From contig NZ_WTYJ01000001.1 in assembly GCF_009827305.1 (NCBI RefSeq), positions 310,001 to 374,000 of the forward strand: 64,000 nt of DNA. The letters are read 5' to 3'. Below are positions 17,915 through 27,762 of the stretch, one piece after another. The DNA comes from Croceibacterium xixiisoli. Lineage in GTDB: Bacteria > Pseudomonadota > Alphaproteobacteria > Sphingomonadales > Sphingomonadaceae. The translations under genes and the position numbers were made by a program. The notes beneath the pieces are model-generated. The model ran no database searches. It was not told the origin of the DNA and worked only from the letters and a program-made list of their open reading frames with translations. Each line of letters starts with the position of its first letter. Positions within the stretch are counted from its first letter, which is position 1.

Positions 17915-20266
17915 TCAGAGCGGGTTGCCGTCGCGATCGCGGTAGATCTCGCGCCGGCCGACATGGTTGGACGGGCCGACCAGGCCATCCTCTTCCATGC
18001 GTTCGATCCATTTGGCTGCCGTGTTGTAGCCCACGCCCATCTGCCGCTGCAGCCAGCTGCCCGACGCCTTCTGCGCTTCGAACACGATCTGGCACGCCTG
18101 GCGATATTTGCGTTCTTCGGGATTGTCCGACGCGGTCAGATCATCCTCATACAGATACCCGCCGTCCTCCGGCTCTTCGGTGACCGAATCGATATAAACC
18201 GGCGATCCCTGGCCGCGCCAGTGATCGGCCACGGCCTCCACCTCCTCGTCGCTGACGAAGGGGCCATGCACGCGCTTGAGCGCCCCGCTCGACGGCTTGT
18301 AGAGCATGTCGCCCTTGCCCAGCAGCTGTTCAGCGCCCTGTTCGCCCAGGATGGTGCGGCTGTCGATTCGGCTGGTCACGTGGAAGCTGACGCGGGTGGG
18401 CAGGTTGGCCTTGATGACGCCGGTGATCACATCGACGCTGGGGCGCTGCGTGGCCATGATCAGATGGATGCCGGCGGCGCGGCTCTTCTGGCTCAGCCGC
18501 TGGATCAGCACCTCGATTTCCTTGCCGATGGTCACCATCAGATCGGCCAGTTCGTCGACGATCAGCACGATCTGGGGCAGCACTTCGTAATCGAGCTGTT
18601 CCTCCACGGCCAGCTCGTCACCCGTTTCCGGATCGAACCCGGTCTGCACCCGACGGCCGAGCGGCTTGCCCTTGGCCTTGGCGGCTTTGACGCGTTCGTT
18701 GAAGCCGGTCAGATTGCGCGCGCCGATGCTGCTCATCATGCGATAGCGGCGCTCCATTTCCTCGACCGCCCATTTCAGCGCCCGAACCGATTTCTGCGGT
18801 TCGGTCACCACGGGGGACAGGAGATGCGGAATATCGTCGTAGCTCTTGAGCTCCAGCACCTTGGGATCGATCAGGATCAGGCGGCATTCGCTGGGGGTGA
18901 AGCGATAGAGCAGCGACAGCAGGATGGCATTGAGCCCGACCGACTTACCCGAACCCGTGGTACCGGCGACCAGCAGGTGAGGCATGGCCGCCAGATCGGC
19001 CACGATCGGCTCGCCCGCGATATCCTTGCCCAGGATGATCGGCAGCCCGCCCTTGTTGTCGGCAAAGGCGGCGCAGGCCACCAGCTCGCGGAAACTGACC
19101 ATCTGCCGGTCCGCATTGGGCAGTTCGATGCCCATCACCGTCTTGCCCGGAATGGACGACACGCGGGCGCTGATCGCGCTCATGTTGCGGGCAATGTCTT
19201 CGGCCAGGCCGATTACCCGGCTGGCCTTGATCCCCGGCGCCGGTTCCAACTCGTACATCGTAACCACCGGGCCCATGCGGACGGCGGTGATTTCGCCCTT
19301 CACGTTGAAATCGTCGAGCACATTTTCGAGCAGGCGGGCGTTCCGTTCCAGCGCCAGCTTGTCCAGCTTGGGCGCATTGTCGACCGGGATTTCTTCCAGC
19401 AGGTCAATGCCGGGCAGTTCGAAATCGGCGAACATGTCCTTCTGCTTGGCCGGTGACGCTTGCGCCGGACGCGGGGGGCGAGACGGATCGGTAATTTCGG
19501 GCGTGCGGCGATTGCTCTCCACCGGTTCGCTCTCGATCACCTCCGATGCGTTGTCAGCGCGTGGCGTGCGCTCCTTGCGCGCACGTGGCGCGCGCACCGG
19601 CGCGTCATCTTCGTCATCATTGCGGCGCGCAGAACGCCGCAATGTGCCCGGCAATGTCAGCAACTGGGCCCAATCGAGCGCGAACACCCGGCCTGCCAGA
19701 CCCAGCCCGCCCAGCAGCAAGGCGCAGGCGCTCACCAGCACCGCCCAGCTCTGTGCCGCCTCCGGCAACAGCCCGGCAACGCCCTCTATCGCCCGCGCGC
19801 CCAGCAGCCCGGAAAGCCCGCCCAGCGATGCCGGCAGGCCGCTGCCCGCCTGGTCGAAAGCCAGCGACATGAAGGTGGCCAGCATCAGCATCGCCAGCAG
19901 CAGCAACCCCACGGTGCGCCACCAGCGGGCTCCCTCCGGCACCTCCTCATGATCGGCCTGGCGCCACAATTTGCGTGCGAAAGCATAGAGTAACGGCACC
20001 AGCAGCACGGATACGATGCCGAAGGCGACCAGCGCACTGTCAGCCACCCAGGCGCCCGCGCGGCCCATCCAGTTGGACACTTGATCGCCGGCAGCGGTGG
20101 AAGGAGACGGGTCCGTCTGGCTGTAGGACACCAGCGACAGGGCCAGGAACACCATGGCCGCAAACAGCAGCGCGGATGCCAGCAACTGCCCGGCACGACC
20201 CAGCGCCCGGCGGAAAGTCGCCCGCCAGTCTGCCGGATACGCCTTGACGATGGCGCGCGATGCCAT
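17915..20266 (-). CDS. ftsK: DNA translocase FtsK
   Basis: A 783-residue FtsK/SpoIIIE motor that pumps chromosome ends through the closing septum and activates XerCD at dif. Four predicted membrane helices lie in the first 190 residues, then a short Pro/Arg/Glu-rich linker (about 200-270), then the motor. Walker A is GTTGSGKSVGLN, Walker B is IVLIVDELADLM, and TQRPSVDVITGVIKANLPTRVSF is the conserved downstream motif. The C-terminal gamma winged helix ends at GRREIYRDRDGNPL. The short linker is typical of alphaproteobacterial FtsK compared with 1300-residue E. coli FtsK. The ATG at 20266 has AGGGGA 7 nt upstream. Confidence 0.95.
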   Translation of the reverse strand: MASRAIVKAYPADWRATFRRALGRAGQLLASALLFAAMVFLALSLVSYSQTDPSPSTAAGDQVSNWMGRAGAWVADSALVAFGIVSVLLVPLLYAFARKLWRQADHEEVPEGARWWRTVGLLLLAMLMLATFMSLAFDQAGSGLPASLGGLSGLLGARAIEGVAGLLPEAAQSWAVLVSACALLLGGLGLAGRVFALDWAQLLTLPGTLRRSARRNDDEDDAPVRAPRARKERTPRADNASEVIESEPVESNRRTPEITDPSRPPRPAQASPAKQKDMFADFELPGIDLLEEIPVDNAPKLDKLALERNARLLENVLDDFNVKGEITAVRMGPVVTMYELEPAPGIKASRVIGLAEDIARNMSAISARVSSIPGKTVMGIELPNADRQMVSFRELVACAAFADNKGGLPIILGKDIAGEPIVADLAAMPHLLVAGTTGSGKSVGLNAILLSLLYRFTPSECRLILIDPKVLELKSYDDIPHLLSPVVTEPQKSVRALKWAVEEMERRYRMMSSIGARNLTGFNERVKAAKAKGKPLGRRVQTGFDPETGDELAVEEQLDYEVLPQIVLIVDELADLMVTIGKEIEVLIQRLSQKSRAAGIHLIMATQRPSVDVITGVIKANLPTRVSFHVTSRIDSRTILGEQGAEQLLGKGDMLYKPSSGALKRVHGPFVSDEEVEAVADHWRGQGSPVYIDSVTEEPEDGGYLYEDDLTASDNPEERKYRQACQIVFEAQKASGSWLQRQMGVGYNTAAKWIERMEEDGLVGPSNHVGRREIYRDRDGNPL

Positions 20267-20320
20267 GTGTTTTTCCCCTGAGTTCGTAGGGCGCCATAAT
20301 CGCTGCCGGGCGCCGCCCCG

Positions 20321-20863
20321 TCAAGAATCCCGACAGGCCAGCCCGTCGATCGCCGCCCAACCGTGCCCGCGGAGCCGCCGGGCGCTGACCGGCGTCATCC
20401 CACCCAGTGCGATCACCGGCATCTGCGCGCGCCGCGCCAACAGCCTGAAACGCAGCACGCCCAGAGTTTTGCCACCCGGATGCGATCGCGTCGGGAATAC
20501 CGGGGACAGCAGGATCGCCGCGGCACCAGTCCGATTGGCGGTGGCAATGTCCGGCAAACCATGCGCGGTCGCCAGCCGGTTGGTGGAGGGAAGAGGTGGG
20601 CCATAGCTGCCATGCGCACCCCAGCGCCGCGCCTGTTGCGGGGTTCCAGCCAGAAACACGGCAATCCCCCGCGCCGCGCATATCCGCGCAAGCATTTGAA
20701 AACGCGCCCGGCGTTGCGCATCGGGCAAATGGTAATGGCGAAAGATGAAGCCCGCCCCGCGCGGCAGGCGGCGCAGCGCCCGTTCCAGCCCGGCATCATT
20801 GCGCGCATCGGAAATCAGCCACAGATCGGGCAGGGATAGAGACGGGGTCTGGCGCCGGAGCAT
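20321..20863 (-). CDS. Thiamine-phosphate synthase / TenI-like protein
   Basis: A 180-residue TIM-barrel protein of the ThiE/TenI family. Family marks are HGLPDIATANRTGAAAILLSPVFPT, with the PVFPT phosphate-loop region, and MPVIALGGMTPVSARRL near the C-terminus. ThiE joins the pyrimidine and thiazole parts of thiamine; TenI is a related thiazole tautomerase. At 180 residues it is shorter than typical ThiE (about 210), and the N-terminal half diverges, so which activity it has is open. The ATG at 20863 is preferred because longer starts overlap the divergent yggS gene. The TPP-riboswitch operon at 42-45 kb is separate. Confidence 0.7.
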   Translation of the reverse strand: MLRRQTPSLSLPDLWLISDARNDAGLERALRRLPRGAGFIFRHYHLPDAQRRARFQMLARICAARGIAVFLAGTPQQARRWGAHGSYGPPLPSTNRLATAHGLPDIATANRTGAAAILLSPVFPTRSHPGGKTLGVLRFRLLARRAQMPVIALGGMTPVSARRLRGHGWAAIDGLACRDS

Positions 20864-20885
20864 GGCATCGCTATAGGCGCCTGCC

Positions 20886-21548
20886 ATGAAAAGCGCAGCC
20901 TCCTCGCTCGAACAGGTCCGCGAAGGGATCACTCATGCCTGCAGCATCGCCGGGCGCCGTCCGAACGATGTGACGCTTGTGGCGATCAGCAAGACCCAGC
21001 CGATCGACGCGATTGCCCGCCTGCTGGAGCAGGGGCAGCGCGTGTTTGGCGAAAATCGCGTGCAGGAAGCCGAAGCCAAATGGCCGGAACTGTGCGAACG
21101 CTGGGATGATGTCGATCTGCATCTGGTGGGGCAGTTGCAGTCCAACAAGGCGGATGACGCAGTCGCCCTGTTCGATTGCATCCATTCGCTCGACCGGCCC
21201 AGCCTGGTGACGGCGCTGGCCCGCGCGATGGACAAGGCCGGGCGGCAGGTGCCGTGTTTCGTGCAGGTGAATATCGGCGAAGAAGAGCAGAAGGGCGGCT
21301 GTGCGATTGCCGATCTGCCGGCGTTGCTGGATCAGGCGCGGCAGGCCGATGTTCCGGTGATCGGGCTGATGGGCGTGCCGCCGCTCGATATCGAACCGGC
21401 GCCGTTCTTCGCCTTCCTGGACAAGCTGGCCAGCGATAACGGGCTGGCCGGGCGCAGTTATGGCATGAGCGGGGATTATGAAACCGCGATCATGCTGGGC
21501 GCCACCCATGTGCGGGTCGGCACCGCGCTGTTCGGCGCGCGCGGCTAA
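20886..21548 (+). CDS. yggS: YggS-family PLP homeostasis protein
   Basis: A 220-residue single-domain TIM-barrel that binds pyridoxal phosphate but has no known enzymatic activity; family members keep free PLP in balance. The PLP lysine is in TLVAISKTQ (about 36). GENRVQEAEAKW and HLVGQLQSNK are conserved, and GMSGDYETAIMLGATHVRVGTALFG near the end is the phosphate-binding signature. The start lies about 22 bp from the divergent ThiE-like gene. Confidence 0.92.
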   Translation: MKSAASSLEQVREGITHACSIAGRRPNDVTLVAISKTQPIDAIARLLEQGQRVFGENRVQEAEAKWPELCERWDDVDLHLVGQLQSNKADDAVALFDCIHSLDRPSLVTALARAMDKAGRQVPCFVQVNIGEEEQKGGCAIADLPALLDQARQADVPVIGLMGVPPLDIEPAPFFAFLDKLASDNGLAGRSYGMSGDYETAIMLGATHVRVGTALFGARG

Positions 21549-21554
21549 TGGACG

Positions 21555-21585
21555 GACGCCATCCCTGCGAACAGGGGACGGCGTC
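21555..21585. terminator. Hairpin between convergent yggS and mreB
   Basis: GACGCC (21555-21560) pairs with GGCGTC (21580-21585), with further pairing of TCCCTG and CAGGGGA around a CGAA loop. It fills the 43-bp gap between two converging genes and could end transcription in both directions; no T-run is present. Confidence 0.45.
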
Positions 21586-21591
21586 AAACGA

Positions 21592-22638
21592 TCAGGCGGT
21601 GTGAAGCACGCCGCGATAGGCGGTATCTTCCAGCGTCTGGCCAGCGCCGCGCGCCACGCAGTTGAGCGGATCGTCGGCACGGAACACTGGCAGGCCTGTT
21701 TCATCGGCCAACACCAGTTCCAGCCCCTGCAGCAGCGATCCGCCGCCGGTCAGCACAATGCCGCGTTCGATGATGTCGGCGGCGATTTCCGGGGCGGTGA
21801 TTTCCAGCGCCCGGCGCACGGTTTCCACGATCTGGCCGACCGATTCGGACAGCGCCTCCACCACTTCACCCTGGGTGATGATCTTTTCGGTGGGCACGCC
21901 ACGCACCACGTCGCGGCCGCGAATGCGCGCGTCCATCTGCGGTGCGTCGGGCATGATCGTGGCGGCGCCGATTTCCTTCTTCACCCGTTCCGCTGTTGCT
22001 TCCCCGATGACGAGATTGTGATTGCGGCGCACGAAAGCGGCGATGGCATCATCCATCTGGTCGCCGCCGGTCCGGGCCGACAATGTAACGGCCATGCCGC
22101 CGACCGAGAGCACGCCGACCTCGGTCGATCCGCCGCCGATATCGACCACCATCGATCCAACCGGTTCGATCACCGGCAGATCGGCGCCGATGGCCGCCGC
22201 CATGGCTTCATCGATCAGGAAGACCTTGCGCGCGCCGGCGTTGGATGCTGCATCGCGGATCGCGCGGCGTTCCACGCTGGTCGATCCGGCGGGCACGCAG
22301 ATCACGATTTCCGGGCTGCCGCGCATCCGCAGGCCGACATTGGTGCGCGCCTTGGCGATGAAATGCTTGAGCATTTCTTCCGCGATTTCCAGATCGGCGA
22401 TCACCCCGTGGCGCAGCGGGCGGATGGTTTCGACCTTGTCCGGCGTCTTGCCCATCATCAGCTTGGCATCGTCGCCCACGGCACGAACGCGCTTGATGCC
22501 GTCGATGTTTTCCAGCGTCACGACCGAAGGTTCAGCCAGCGCGATACCATGACCCTTTACATAGACGACGGTGTTCGCCGTGCCGAGATCAATGGCCAAA
22601 TCTGCTGTCTGAAGCGGAAGGAAACTCAGGAAAGACAT
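21592..22638 (-). CDS. mreB: Rod-shape-determining actin homologue MreB
   Basis: A 348-residue actin-fold ATPase that guides lateral wall synthesis from the inner face of the membrane. Phosphate 1 motif DLAIDLGTANTVVYVKG, connect region MVVDIGGGSTEVGVLS and adenosine motif GIVLTGGGSLLQGL are all present. Length is normal. Unlike in many bacteria, no mreC, mreD, pbp2 or rodA follows: the next gene downstream is convergent yggS. The gene upstream on the same strand is glnD, 160 bp away, so mreB probably has its own promoter there. Confidence 0.95.
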   Translation of the reverse strand: MSFLSFLPLQTADLAIDLGTANTVVYVKGHGIALAEPSVVTLENIDGIKRVRAVGDDAKLMMGKTPDKVETIRPLRHGVIADLEIAEEMLKHFIAKARTNVGLRMRGSPEIVICVPAGSTSVERRAIRDAASNAGARKVFLIDEAMAAAIGADLPVIEPVGSMVVDIGGGSTEVGVLSVGGMAVTLSARTGGDQMDDAIAAFVRRNHNLVIGEATAERVKKEIGAATIMPDAPQMDARIRGRDVVRGVPTEKIITQGEVVEALSESVGQIVETVRRALEITAPEIAADIIERGIVLTGGGSLLQGLELVLADETGLPVFRADDPLNCVARGAGQTLEDTAYRGVLHTA

Positions 22639-22798
22639 TCGATACTACCTGCTGATGTAACGCGCCGGTGCGTTGTTGTGGCGATTGGTGCCGGTTGCTG
22701 TCTGCCAGATTAACAAGTGGCGGGATCGGGCGGGACGTCGATGACAGGTGCAATGCCCCCGCCAGAGTGAGCCGTGCCTGATCGGGCCCAACGTCTGA

Positions 22799-25564
22799 TC
22801 AGGCTGCTTCGGCCTCCGCCGTTTCGCTCGCGGCCTTTAGCAGGGCTTCCTTGACCTGCGCCAGCCGTGATTTGGATGTCACCTTTCCACCCAAGAGATC
22901 AGTGACATAAAAAGAGTCGACCACCCGTTCGCCGAACTGGGTGATATGCGCCGAATTGACCATCAGACTGCATTCGAACAGCGTACGCGCCAGCCGGTTG
23001 AGCAGCGCAGGCCGATCGCGGGCATTGACCTCTATCACCGTGAAGCTGCGCGACGCGTCATTGTCGACGAACACTTCGGGCTGCACATCGAAGCTGGCCG
23101 CGCGGGGGCGGGCAAGCGGACGCTTGGCCAATTGCGGCACCAGTTCGATGCGGTTGGCGATGGCATCGCGGATGGAGATCTTGAGTCGTTCCAGCTGCTG
23201 ATCTTCGCGGAACGGCTGGCCGACCGGATCCTGCACCAGGAAATTGTCCACCGCCTTGCCCGCATGGGTGGTGTGGATGCGCGCATCGATGATGTTCGCG
23301 CCGGCCAGATGGATAGCGCCGGCAATGCGATAGAACAGGCCCGGATGGTCATCGCCGATAACGGTCACGAGGGTGGCGCCGCGTTTGGGATAATAATGCG
23401 CGTGAATGCTCAGCCGGTCCTGCAACTGCTTGGCTGCGGCGTAATGCGGCAGGTTCAGCGCAATCACGTCTTCGGGTTCGGACAGCCAGAATTCATCGTC
23501 GAACCGGCTGTCGAGCTCATCGATCAGATGGCTCAGATCGCCGAGCATCTCGGCCACGCGAGCACGCTTGGCCGCCACGCGATGGGGCCGGCCATGGGCA
23601 TTGTCACCCAGCCGCATGCGTTCTTCGGCGGCGAGATAGAGATCGCCGAGCAGCTGGCGTTTCCAGCTGTTCCAGATTCCCGGCCCGACGGCGCGGATAT
23701 CGACGATAGTCAGCACCATCAGATGTCGCATCCGTTCCAGATTCTGCACCTGGGCGACGAAATCGTCGATTGTTTTGGGATCAGCCAGATCACGCTTGAA
23801 GGCCGTCGCGCTCATCAGCAGATGATAGCGAACCAGCCAGCTGACGAGCTGGGTTTCCGCTTCGTCCAGACCGAAACGGGGGCAGAGCGTCAGGGCTATA
23901 TCGGCCCCCAGTTCCGAATGATCGCCGCCGCGCCCCTTGGCGATGTCATGCAGCAGGGTGGCGACATAGAGCACCCGGCGGCTGGCCAGCTTGGGGATCA
24001 GTTCGGTGGCGAGCGGGTGATCCTGCGTCAGTTCGCCGCGTTCGATCCGGCCCAGTAGGCCGATGGCGCGGATCGTATGTTCGTCCACCGTATAATGGTG
24101 GTACATGTCATACTGCATCTGCGCGTTGACCTTGCCGAAATCCGGCACGAAACGGCCGAAAACTCCGGATTCATTCATCCAGCGCAGTGCCGTTTCCGCG
24201 TCCCGCCGCCCGGTCAGCAATTTCAGGAACAGGGCGTTGGCGCGCGGATCCTTGCGCAGCTGGTTGTCCACCAGCGTGGCATCGCGTCGGATCACCCGCA
24301 TGGTGGCCGGGTGGATTTCAAGCCCTTCTTCCTCGACGATCTGGAAGATTTCAATCAGGCGCACGGGATCTTGCGCGAACCAGCCATCGGTCGGCGCGCG
24401 CAGCCGCCCGTCCATCACGCGATAACCCTTGTAGTCGCGGGCGCGGCGGCGGAACGCGGCCAGCAGGCCGGTGGGCCGGCGGCGTTCGGCCATCTGTTCA
24501 TCGATATGGGCCAGAAATACGCCGGTCAGATGGCCGACATGCTGCGCCTGCATGAAATAGAACTGCATGAAGCGTTCGACCGCGCTCTTGCCCGGACGAT
24601 CGGCGAAATGCATGCGGGTGGCCACCTCGCGCTGCAGGTCGAAAGTCAGCCGGTCTTCGGCGCGCTTGGTGATGGTGTGCAGATGGCATCGCACCGCCAG
24701 CATGAAGTTTTCCGCCCGGCGAAAGCTGCGATATTCCTTGGTGGTGAGCAGGCCGACCTCGACCAGATCAGCCGCGCTGCGCACCCGGTGAACATATTTG
24801 CCGATCCAATACAGCGTCTGCAGATCGCGCAGCCCGCCCTTGCCGTCCTTCACATTGGGTTCAACGACATAGCGGCTATCGCCCATCCGCTTGTGCCGGG
24901 CATTGCGTTCTTCCAGCTTCTCGGCGACGAATTTGGCGCCCGAACCGGCCACGACTTCGCCCCAGAAGCGCTGGCTGGTTTCATCGAACAGCGCCTCGTC
25001 ACCCCAGAGGTAACGCCCTTCCAGCAGGGCGGTGCGGATCGTCAGATCGCTCTTCGCCATGCGGACCATTTCATCGACGGAACGGCTGGACTGGCCGACC
25101 TTGAGGCCCAGATCCCACAGGTAATACAGCAGCGCCTCGATCACCTGTTCGCACCAGGCGGTGTTGCGCGCCGGGGTGATGAAGGCGATGTCGACATCGG
25201 AATGCGGCGCCATCTCGCCCCGGCCATAGCCGCCGACGGCGATCAGCGTCAGCCGTTCGCCGCTGGACCGGTTGCCCACGGGATAGACATCGCTGATCAC
25301 ATGATCGTGCAGCACGCGGATCAGCTGGTCGATCAGGAAGGCATAGCCGCTGGTGATCTCATGCCCGGCGGATGGTTTTTCCTCCAGCCGCTGTTCCAGT
25401 TCGCGCCGCCCATCCTCCAGCGCCTGGCGAACCAGCGCGAGCACATCGGCGCGGGCTTTTTGCGCGCCCTTTTCCCCCACGACCCCGGCAATCGCTTCGG
25501 CGAGGCGGCGGCGATCGATCACGGCGCGCTGGTTGGGGATTCTGAGAACGCTCACCCTATCCAC
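22799..25564 (-). CDS. glnD: Bifunctional [protein-PII] uridylyltransferase / uridylyl-removing enzyme
   Basis: A 921-residue nitrogen sensor that adds UMP to PII proteins when glutamine is low and removes it when glutamine is high. Domains in order: nucleotidyltransferase with GGYGRGEMAPHSDVDIAF (about 112-129), a helical linker, an HD hydrolase domain with ATLLHDIAKGRGGDHSELGA (about 535-555), and two C-terminal ACT domains that bind glutamine. All key motifs are intact. The start is a GTG at 25564; an in-frame GTG three codons later is equally possible. Confidence 0.95.
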   Translation of the reverse strand: MDRVSVLRIPNQRAVIDRRRLAEAIAGVVGEKGAQKARADVLALVRQALEDGRRELEQRLEEKPSAGHEITSGYAFLIDQLIRVLHDHVISDVYPVGNRSSGERLTLIAVGGYGRGEMAPHSDVDIAFITPARNTAWCEQVIEALLYYLWDLGLKVGQSSRSVDEMVRMAKSDLTIRTALLEGRYLWGDEALFDETSQRFWGEVVAGSGAKFVAEKLEERNARHKRMGDSRYVVEPNVKDGKGGLRDLQTLYWIGKYVHRVRSAADLVEVGLLTTKEYRSFRRAENFMLAVRCHLHTITKRAEDRLTFDLQREVATRMHFADRPGKSAVERFMQFYFMQAQHVGHLTGVFLAHIDEQMAERRRPTGLLAAFRRRARDYKGYRVMDGRLRAPTDGWFAQDPVRLIEIFQIVEEEGLEIHPATMRVIRRDATLVDNQLRKDPRANALFLKLLTGRRDAETALRWMNESGVFGRFVPDFGKVNAQMQYDMYHHYTVDEHTIRAIGLLGRIERGELTQDHPLATELIPKLASRRVLYVATLLHDIAKGRGGDHSELGADIALTLCPRFGLDEAETQLVSWLVRYHLLMSATAFKRDLADPKTIDDFVAQVQNLERMRHLMVLTIVDIRAVGPGIWNSWKRQLLGDLYLAAEERMRLGDNAHGRPHRVAAKRARVAEMLGDLSHLIDELDSRFDDEFWLSEPEDVIALNLPHYAAAKQLQDRLSIHAHYYPKRGATLVTVIGDDHPGLFYRIAGAIHLAGANIIDARIHTTHAGKAVDNFLVQDPVGQPFREDQQLERLKISIRDAIANRIELVPQLAKRPLARPRAASFDVQPEVFVDNDASRSFTVIEVNARDRPALLNRLARTLFECSLMVNSAHITQFGERVVDSFYVTDLLGGKVTSKSRLAQVKEALLKAASETAEAEAA

Positions 25565-25673
25565 ATAGAACCTGCACCGCAGGTTGCAATCATCGCCCGG
25601 TTGCCGACTGCCCCTTTGCCATGGGCGCCGTTCCGTGCCAAAGGCGGCGCCTCAAGCGGGAGCATGCCTGACG

Positions 25674-26552
25674 ATGTTGGACCTGATAGCCGCCGGTGCC
25701 GGTGAAGTGATCCGGTGGGAAGACCTTGGCCTGAGAAACGGCATCGATCTCGGCTTTTTCACCCTGCGGTTCTATTCGCTGGCCTATCTCGCGGGGATTT
25801 TTCTCGGCTATTGGCATTTGTCGCGGATGATCCGGGAACCTGGCAGCCCGATGGCGCAGCGTCATGCTGACGACCTGTTTTTCTATTGCACGCTGGGCAT
25901 CATCATCGGTGGCCGGCTGGGCTATGCCACCTTCTACCAGCCGGAACTGTGGGGCAGCACCGACATCTTCAAGCTGTGGGAAGGTGGGATGAGCTTCCAC
26001 GGCGGGCTGATCGGCACCACGCTGGCGATGATCTTCGTCAGCTGGCGCAACAAGCTGAGCCTGATCCGCGTGGGCGATTATGTCTCGGTCAATGTCGGGT
26101 TCGGCATGCTGTTCGGCCGTCTGGCCAATTTCGTGAACGGCGAACTGTGGGGCCGCCCGGCCGGCCCGGACGTGCCCTGGGCGATGATCTTCCCCTCCGA
26201 TCCGCTGGGCCTGCCGCGCCACCCGAGCCAGCTGTATGAAGCCGGCTTGGAAGGTTTGCTGGTGATGGTGGTGATGCTGGCGCTGTTCTGGCGCACGACC
26301 GCCCGGTTCCGGCCCGGCCTGCTGGTCGGCGTGTTCGTGACCCTAATCTCGCTGGGCCGCTTCACGGCGGAGTTCTTCCGTTCGCCCGATGTGCAGCTGG
26401 CAGAATTCGCGGCGCGTACCGGGCTGAACATGGGGCAATGGCTCACCATTCCGCTGATCCTGGCGGGTCTGGGGCTGGTGGTGTGGGCGCTTATGCGTCC
26501 GCCGCTCGTGGCCACCACGCCGCCGCCCGCCCCAGAACCCTCCTCAGCATGA
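25674..26552 (+). CDS. lgt: Prolipoprotein diacylglyceryl transferase
   Basis: A 292-residue inner-membrane enzyme that transfers diacylglycerol from phosphatidylglycerol to the lipobox cysteine of prelipoproteins. About seven membrane helices can be seen. Conserved signatures are MSFHGGLIG with the key His, the Lgt signature around GRLANFVNGELWGRPAG, and HPSQLYEAGLEG. The ATG at 25674 has GGGAG 11 nt upstream. The methyltransferase gene starts inside its stop codon. Confidence 0.95.
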   Translation: MLDLIAAGAGEVIRWEDLGLRNGIDLGFFTLRFYSLAYLAGIFLGYWHLSRMIREPGSPMAQRHADDLFFYCTLGIIIGGRLGYATFYQPELWGSTDIFKLWEGGMSFHGGLIGTTLAMIFVSWRNKLSLIRVGDYVSVNVGFGMLFGRLANFVNGELWGRPAGPDVPWAMIFPSDPLGLPRHPSQLYEAGLEGLLVMVVMLALFWRTTARFRPGLLVGVFVTLISLGRFTAEFFRSPDVQLAEFAARTGLNMGQWLTIPLILAGLGLVVWALMRPPLVATTPPPAPEPSSA

Positions 26553-27634
26553 CCGCCTCGTCGCCGGGGAAACCCGGCGATCCGCGGCTGCAGGCCAATC
26601 TGGGCGATGTGTTCCGCCGGCTGATCGCCAACACCGGACCGATCAGCCTGATGCATTACATCGCCGAATCCAATGCCCGCTATTATGCAGGCAAGGACCC
26701 GCTGGGGGTCTCCGGCGATTTCATCACGGCGCCGGAAATCAGCCAGATGTTCGGCGAAATGATCGGGTTGTGGCTCGCCGATCTGCATGGCCGCGCCGGA
26801 TATTCCGGGCTGATCCATTATGTCGAGCTGGGGCCTGGGCGCGGCACGCTGGCGGCGGATGCGCTGCGGGTGATGCGCCGGTTCGGCCTGGATCCGCAGG
26901 TCCATCTCGTCGAAGGATCACCAGCCCTGCGCGCGGCGCAGCGCCAGGCGGTGCCGCAGGCGCAGTTTCATGACGATCTGTCCGATGTGCCCGATGATGC
27001 GCCGCTGCTGATCGTGGCCAATGAATTCCTCGACGCGCTGCCGGTGCGCCAGCTGGTTCGGGCAGAGGCAGGCTGGCGCGAACGCATGGTGGCGCTGAAG
27101 GATGGCGAATTCGTCTACGCCGCCGGATCGCTGCCGATGGATGCCGCCGTGCCCGACCATCGGCGCGAGGCGCCGATCGGTTCGATCATCGAAACCAGCC
27201 CCGCCGCTGCAACGGTGGTGGGGGAAGTCTCCGCCCGGCTGGTGGCGCAGGGCGGGGCCGCGTTGTTCATCGACTATGGCTATGCCGAGGAACGCTTCGG
27301 ATCGAGCTTACAGGCCGTGCGCGCGCATGAGAAAGTCGATCCCTTCGCCGCTCCGGGCGAGGCGGACCTGACTACGCTGGTCGATTTCGCCGCCGCCGCA
27401 GAAGTAGCCCAGGCAAAGGGCGCGCGCTGGCTGGGTACCAATGGCCAGGGCGCCTGGCTGCGCGCTCTGGGCATCGAACAGCGGGCGCAGACGCTGACAG
27501 CGGGTGCGCCGGACCAGGCTGAGGCGATCGGCGTGGCGCTGAGCCGGCTGGCGGCCGATGATCAGATGGGCGAATTGTTCAAGGTGATGGGGCTGGTGGC
27601 GCCGGGATGGCCCGATGGGGCGGGGTTTGCCTGA
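26549..27634 (+). CDS. SAM-dependent methyltransferase, MidA/NDUFAF7 family (DUF185)
   Basis: A 361-residue class I methyltransferase-like protein. SGDFITAPEISQMFGE and VELGPGRGTLAADALR are the family hallmarks; the latter is the SAM-binding glycine motif. ANEFLDALPVRQ and LFIDYGYAEE follow. The mitochondrial homologue NDUFAF7 methylates an arginine of complex I; the bacterial role is not established. The ATG overlaps the lgt stop (ATGA), so the two are co-translated. Confidence 0.88.
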   Translation: MTASSPGKPGDPRLQANLGDVFRRLIANTGPISLMHYIAESNARYYAGKDPLGVSGDFITAPEISQMFGEMIGLWLADLHGRAGYSGLIHYVELGPGRGTLAADALRVMRRFGLDPQVHLVEGSPALRAAQRQAVPQAQFHDDLSDVPDDAPLLIVANEFLDALPVRQLVRAEAGWRERMVALKDGEFVYAAGSLPMDAAVPDHRREAPIGSIIETSPAAATVVGEVSARLVAQGGAALFIDYGYAEERFGSSLQAVRAHEKVDPFAAPGEADLTTLVDFAAAAEVAQAKGARWLGTNGQGAWLRALGIEQRAQTLTAGAPDQAEAIGVALSRLAADDQMGELFKVMGLVAPGWPDGAGFA

Positions 27635-27666
27635 TTAAAGCGGGGGCGTGGCGCGCCCACCCCCGG

Positions 27667-27688
27667 CCCCTCCCGCAAGCGGGAGGGG
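27667..27688. terminator. CCCCTCCCG-CAAG-CGGGAGGGG hairpin
   Basis: A perfect 9-bp stem with a 4-nt loop lies 32 bp past the methyltransferase stop. GC-rich hairpins of exactly this sequence type are common between genes in sphingomonads. It probably marks the end of the lgt operon, but no T-run follows. Nothing else is evident in the gap up to parE. Confidence 0.5.
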
Positions 27689-27762
27689 AGCGAGATTTGG
27701 TCTGCGTAGCGGGGTGGGCCGAAGAAGCCGGAATTTTGCGCGTTCTGGATGGTCGTCTTGGT

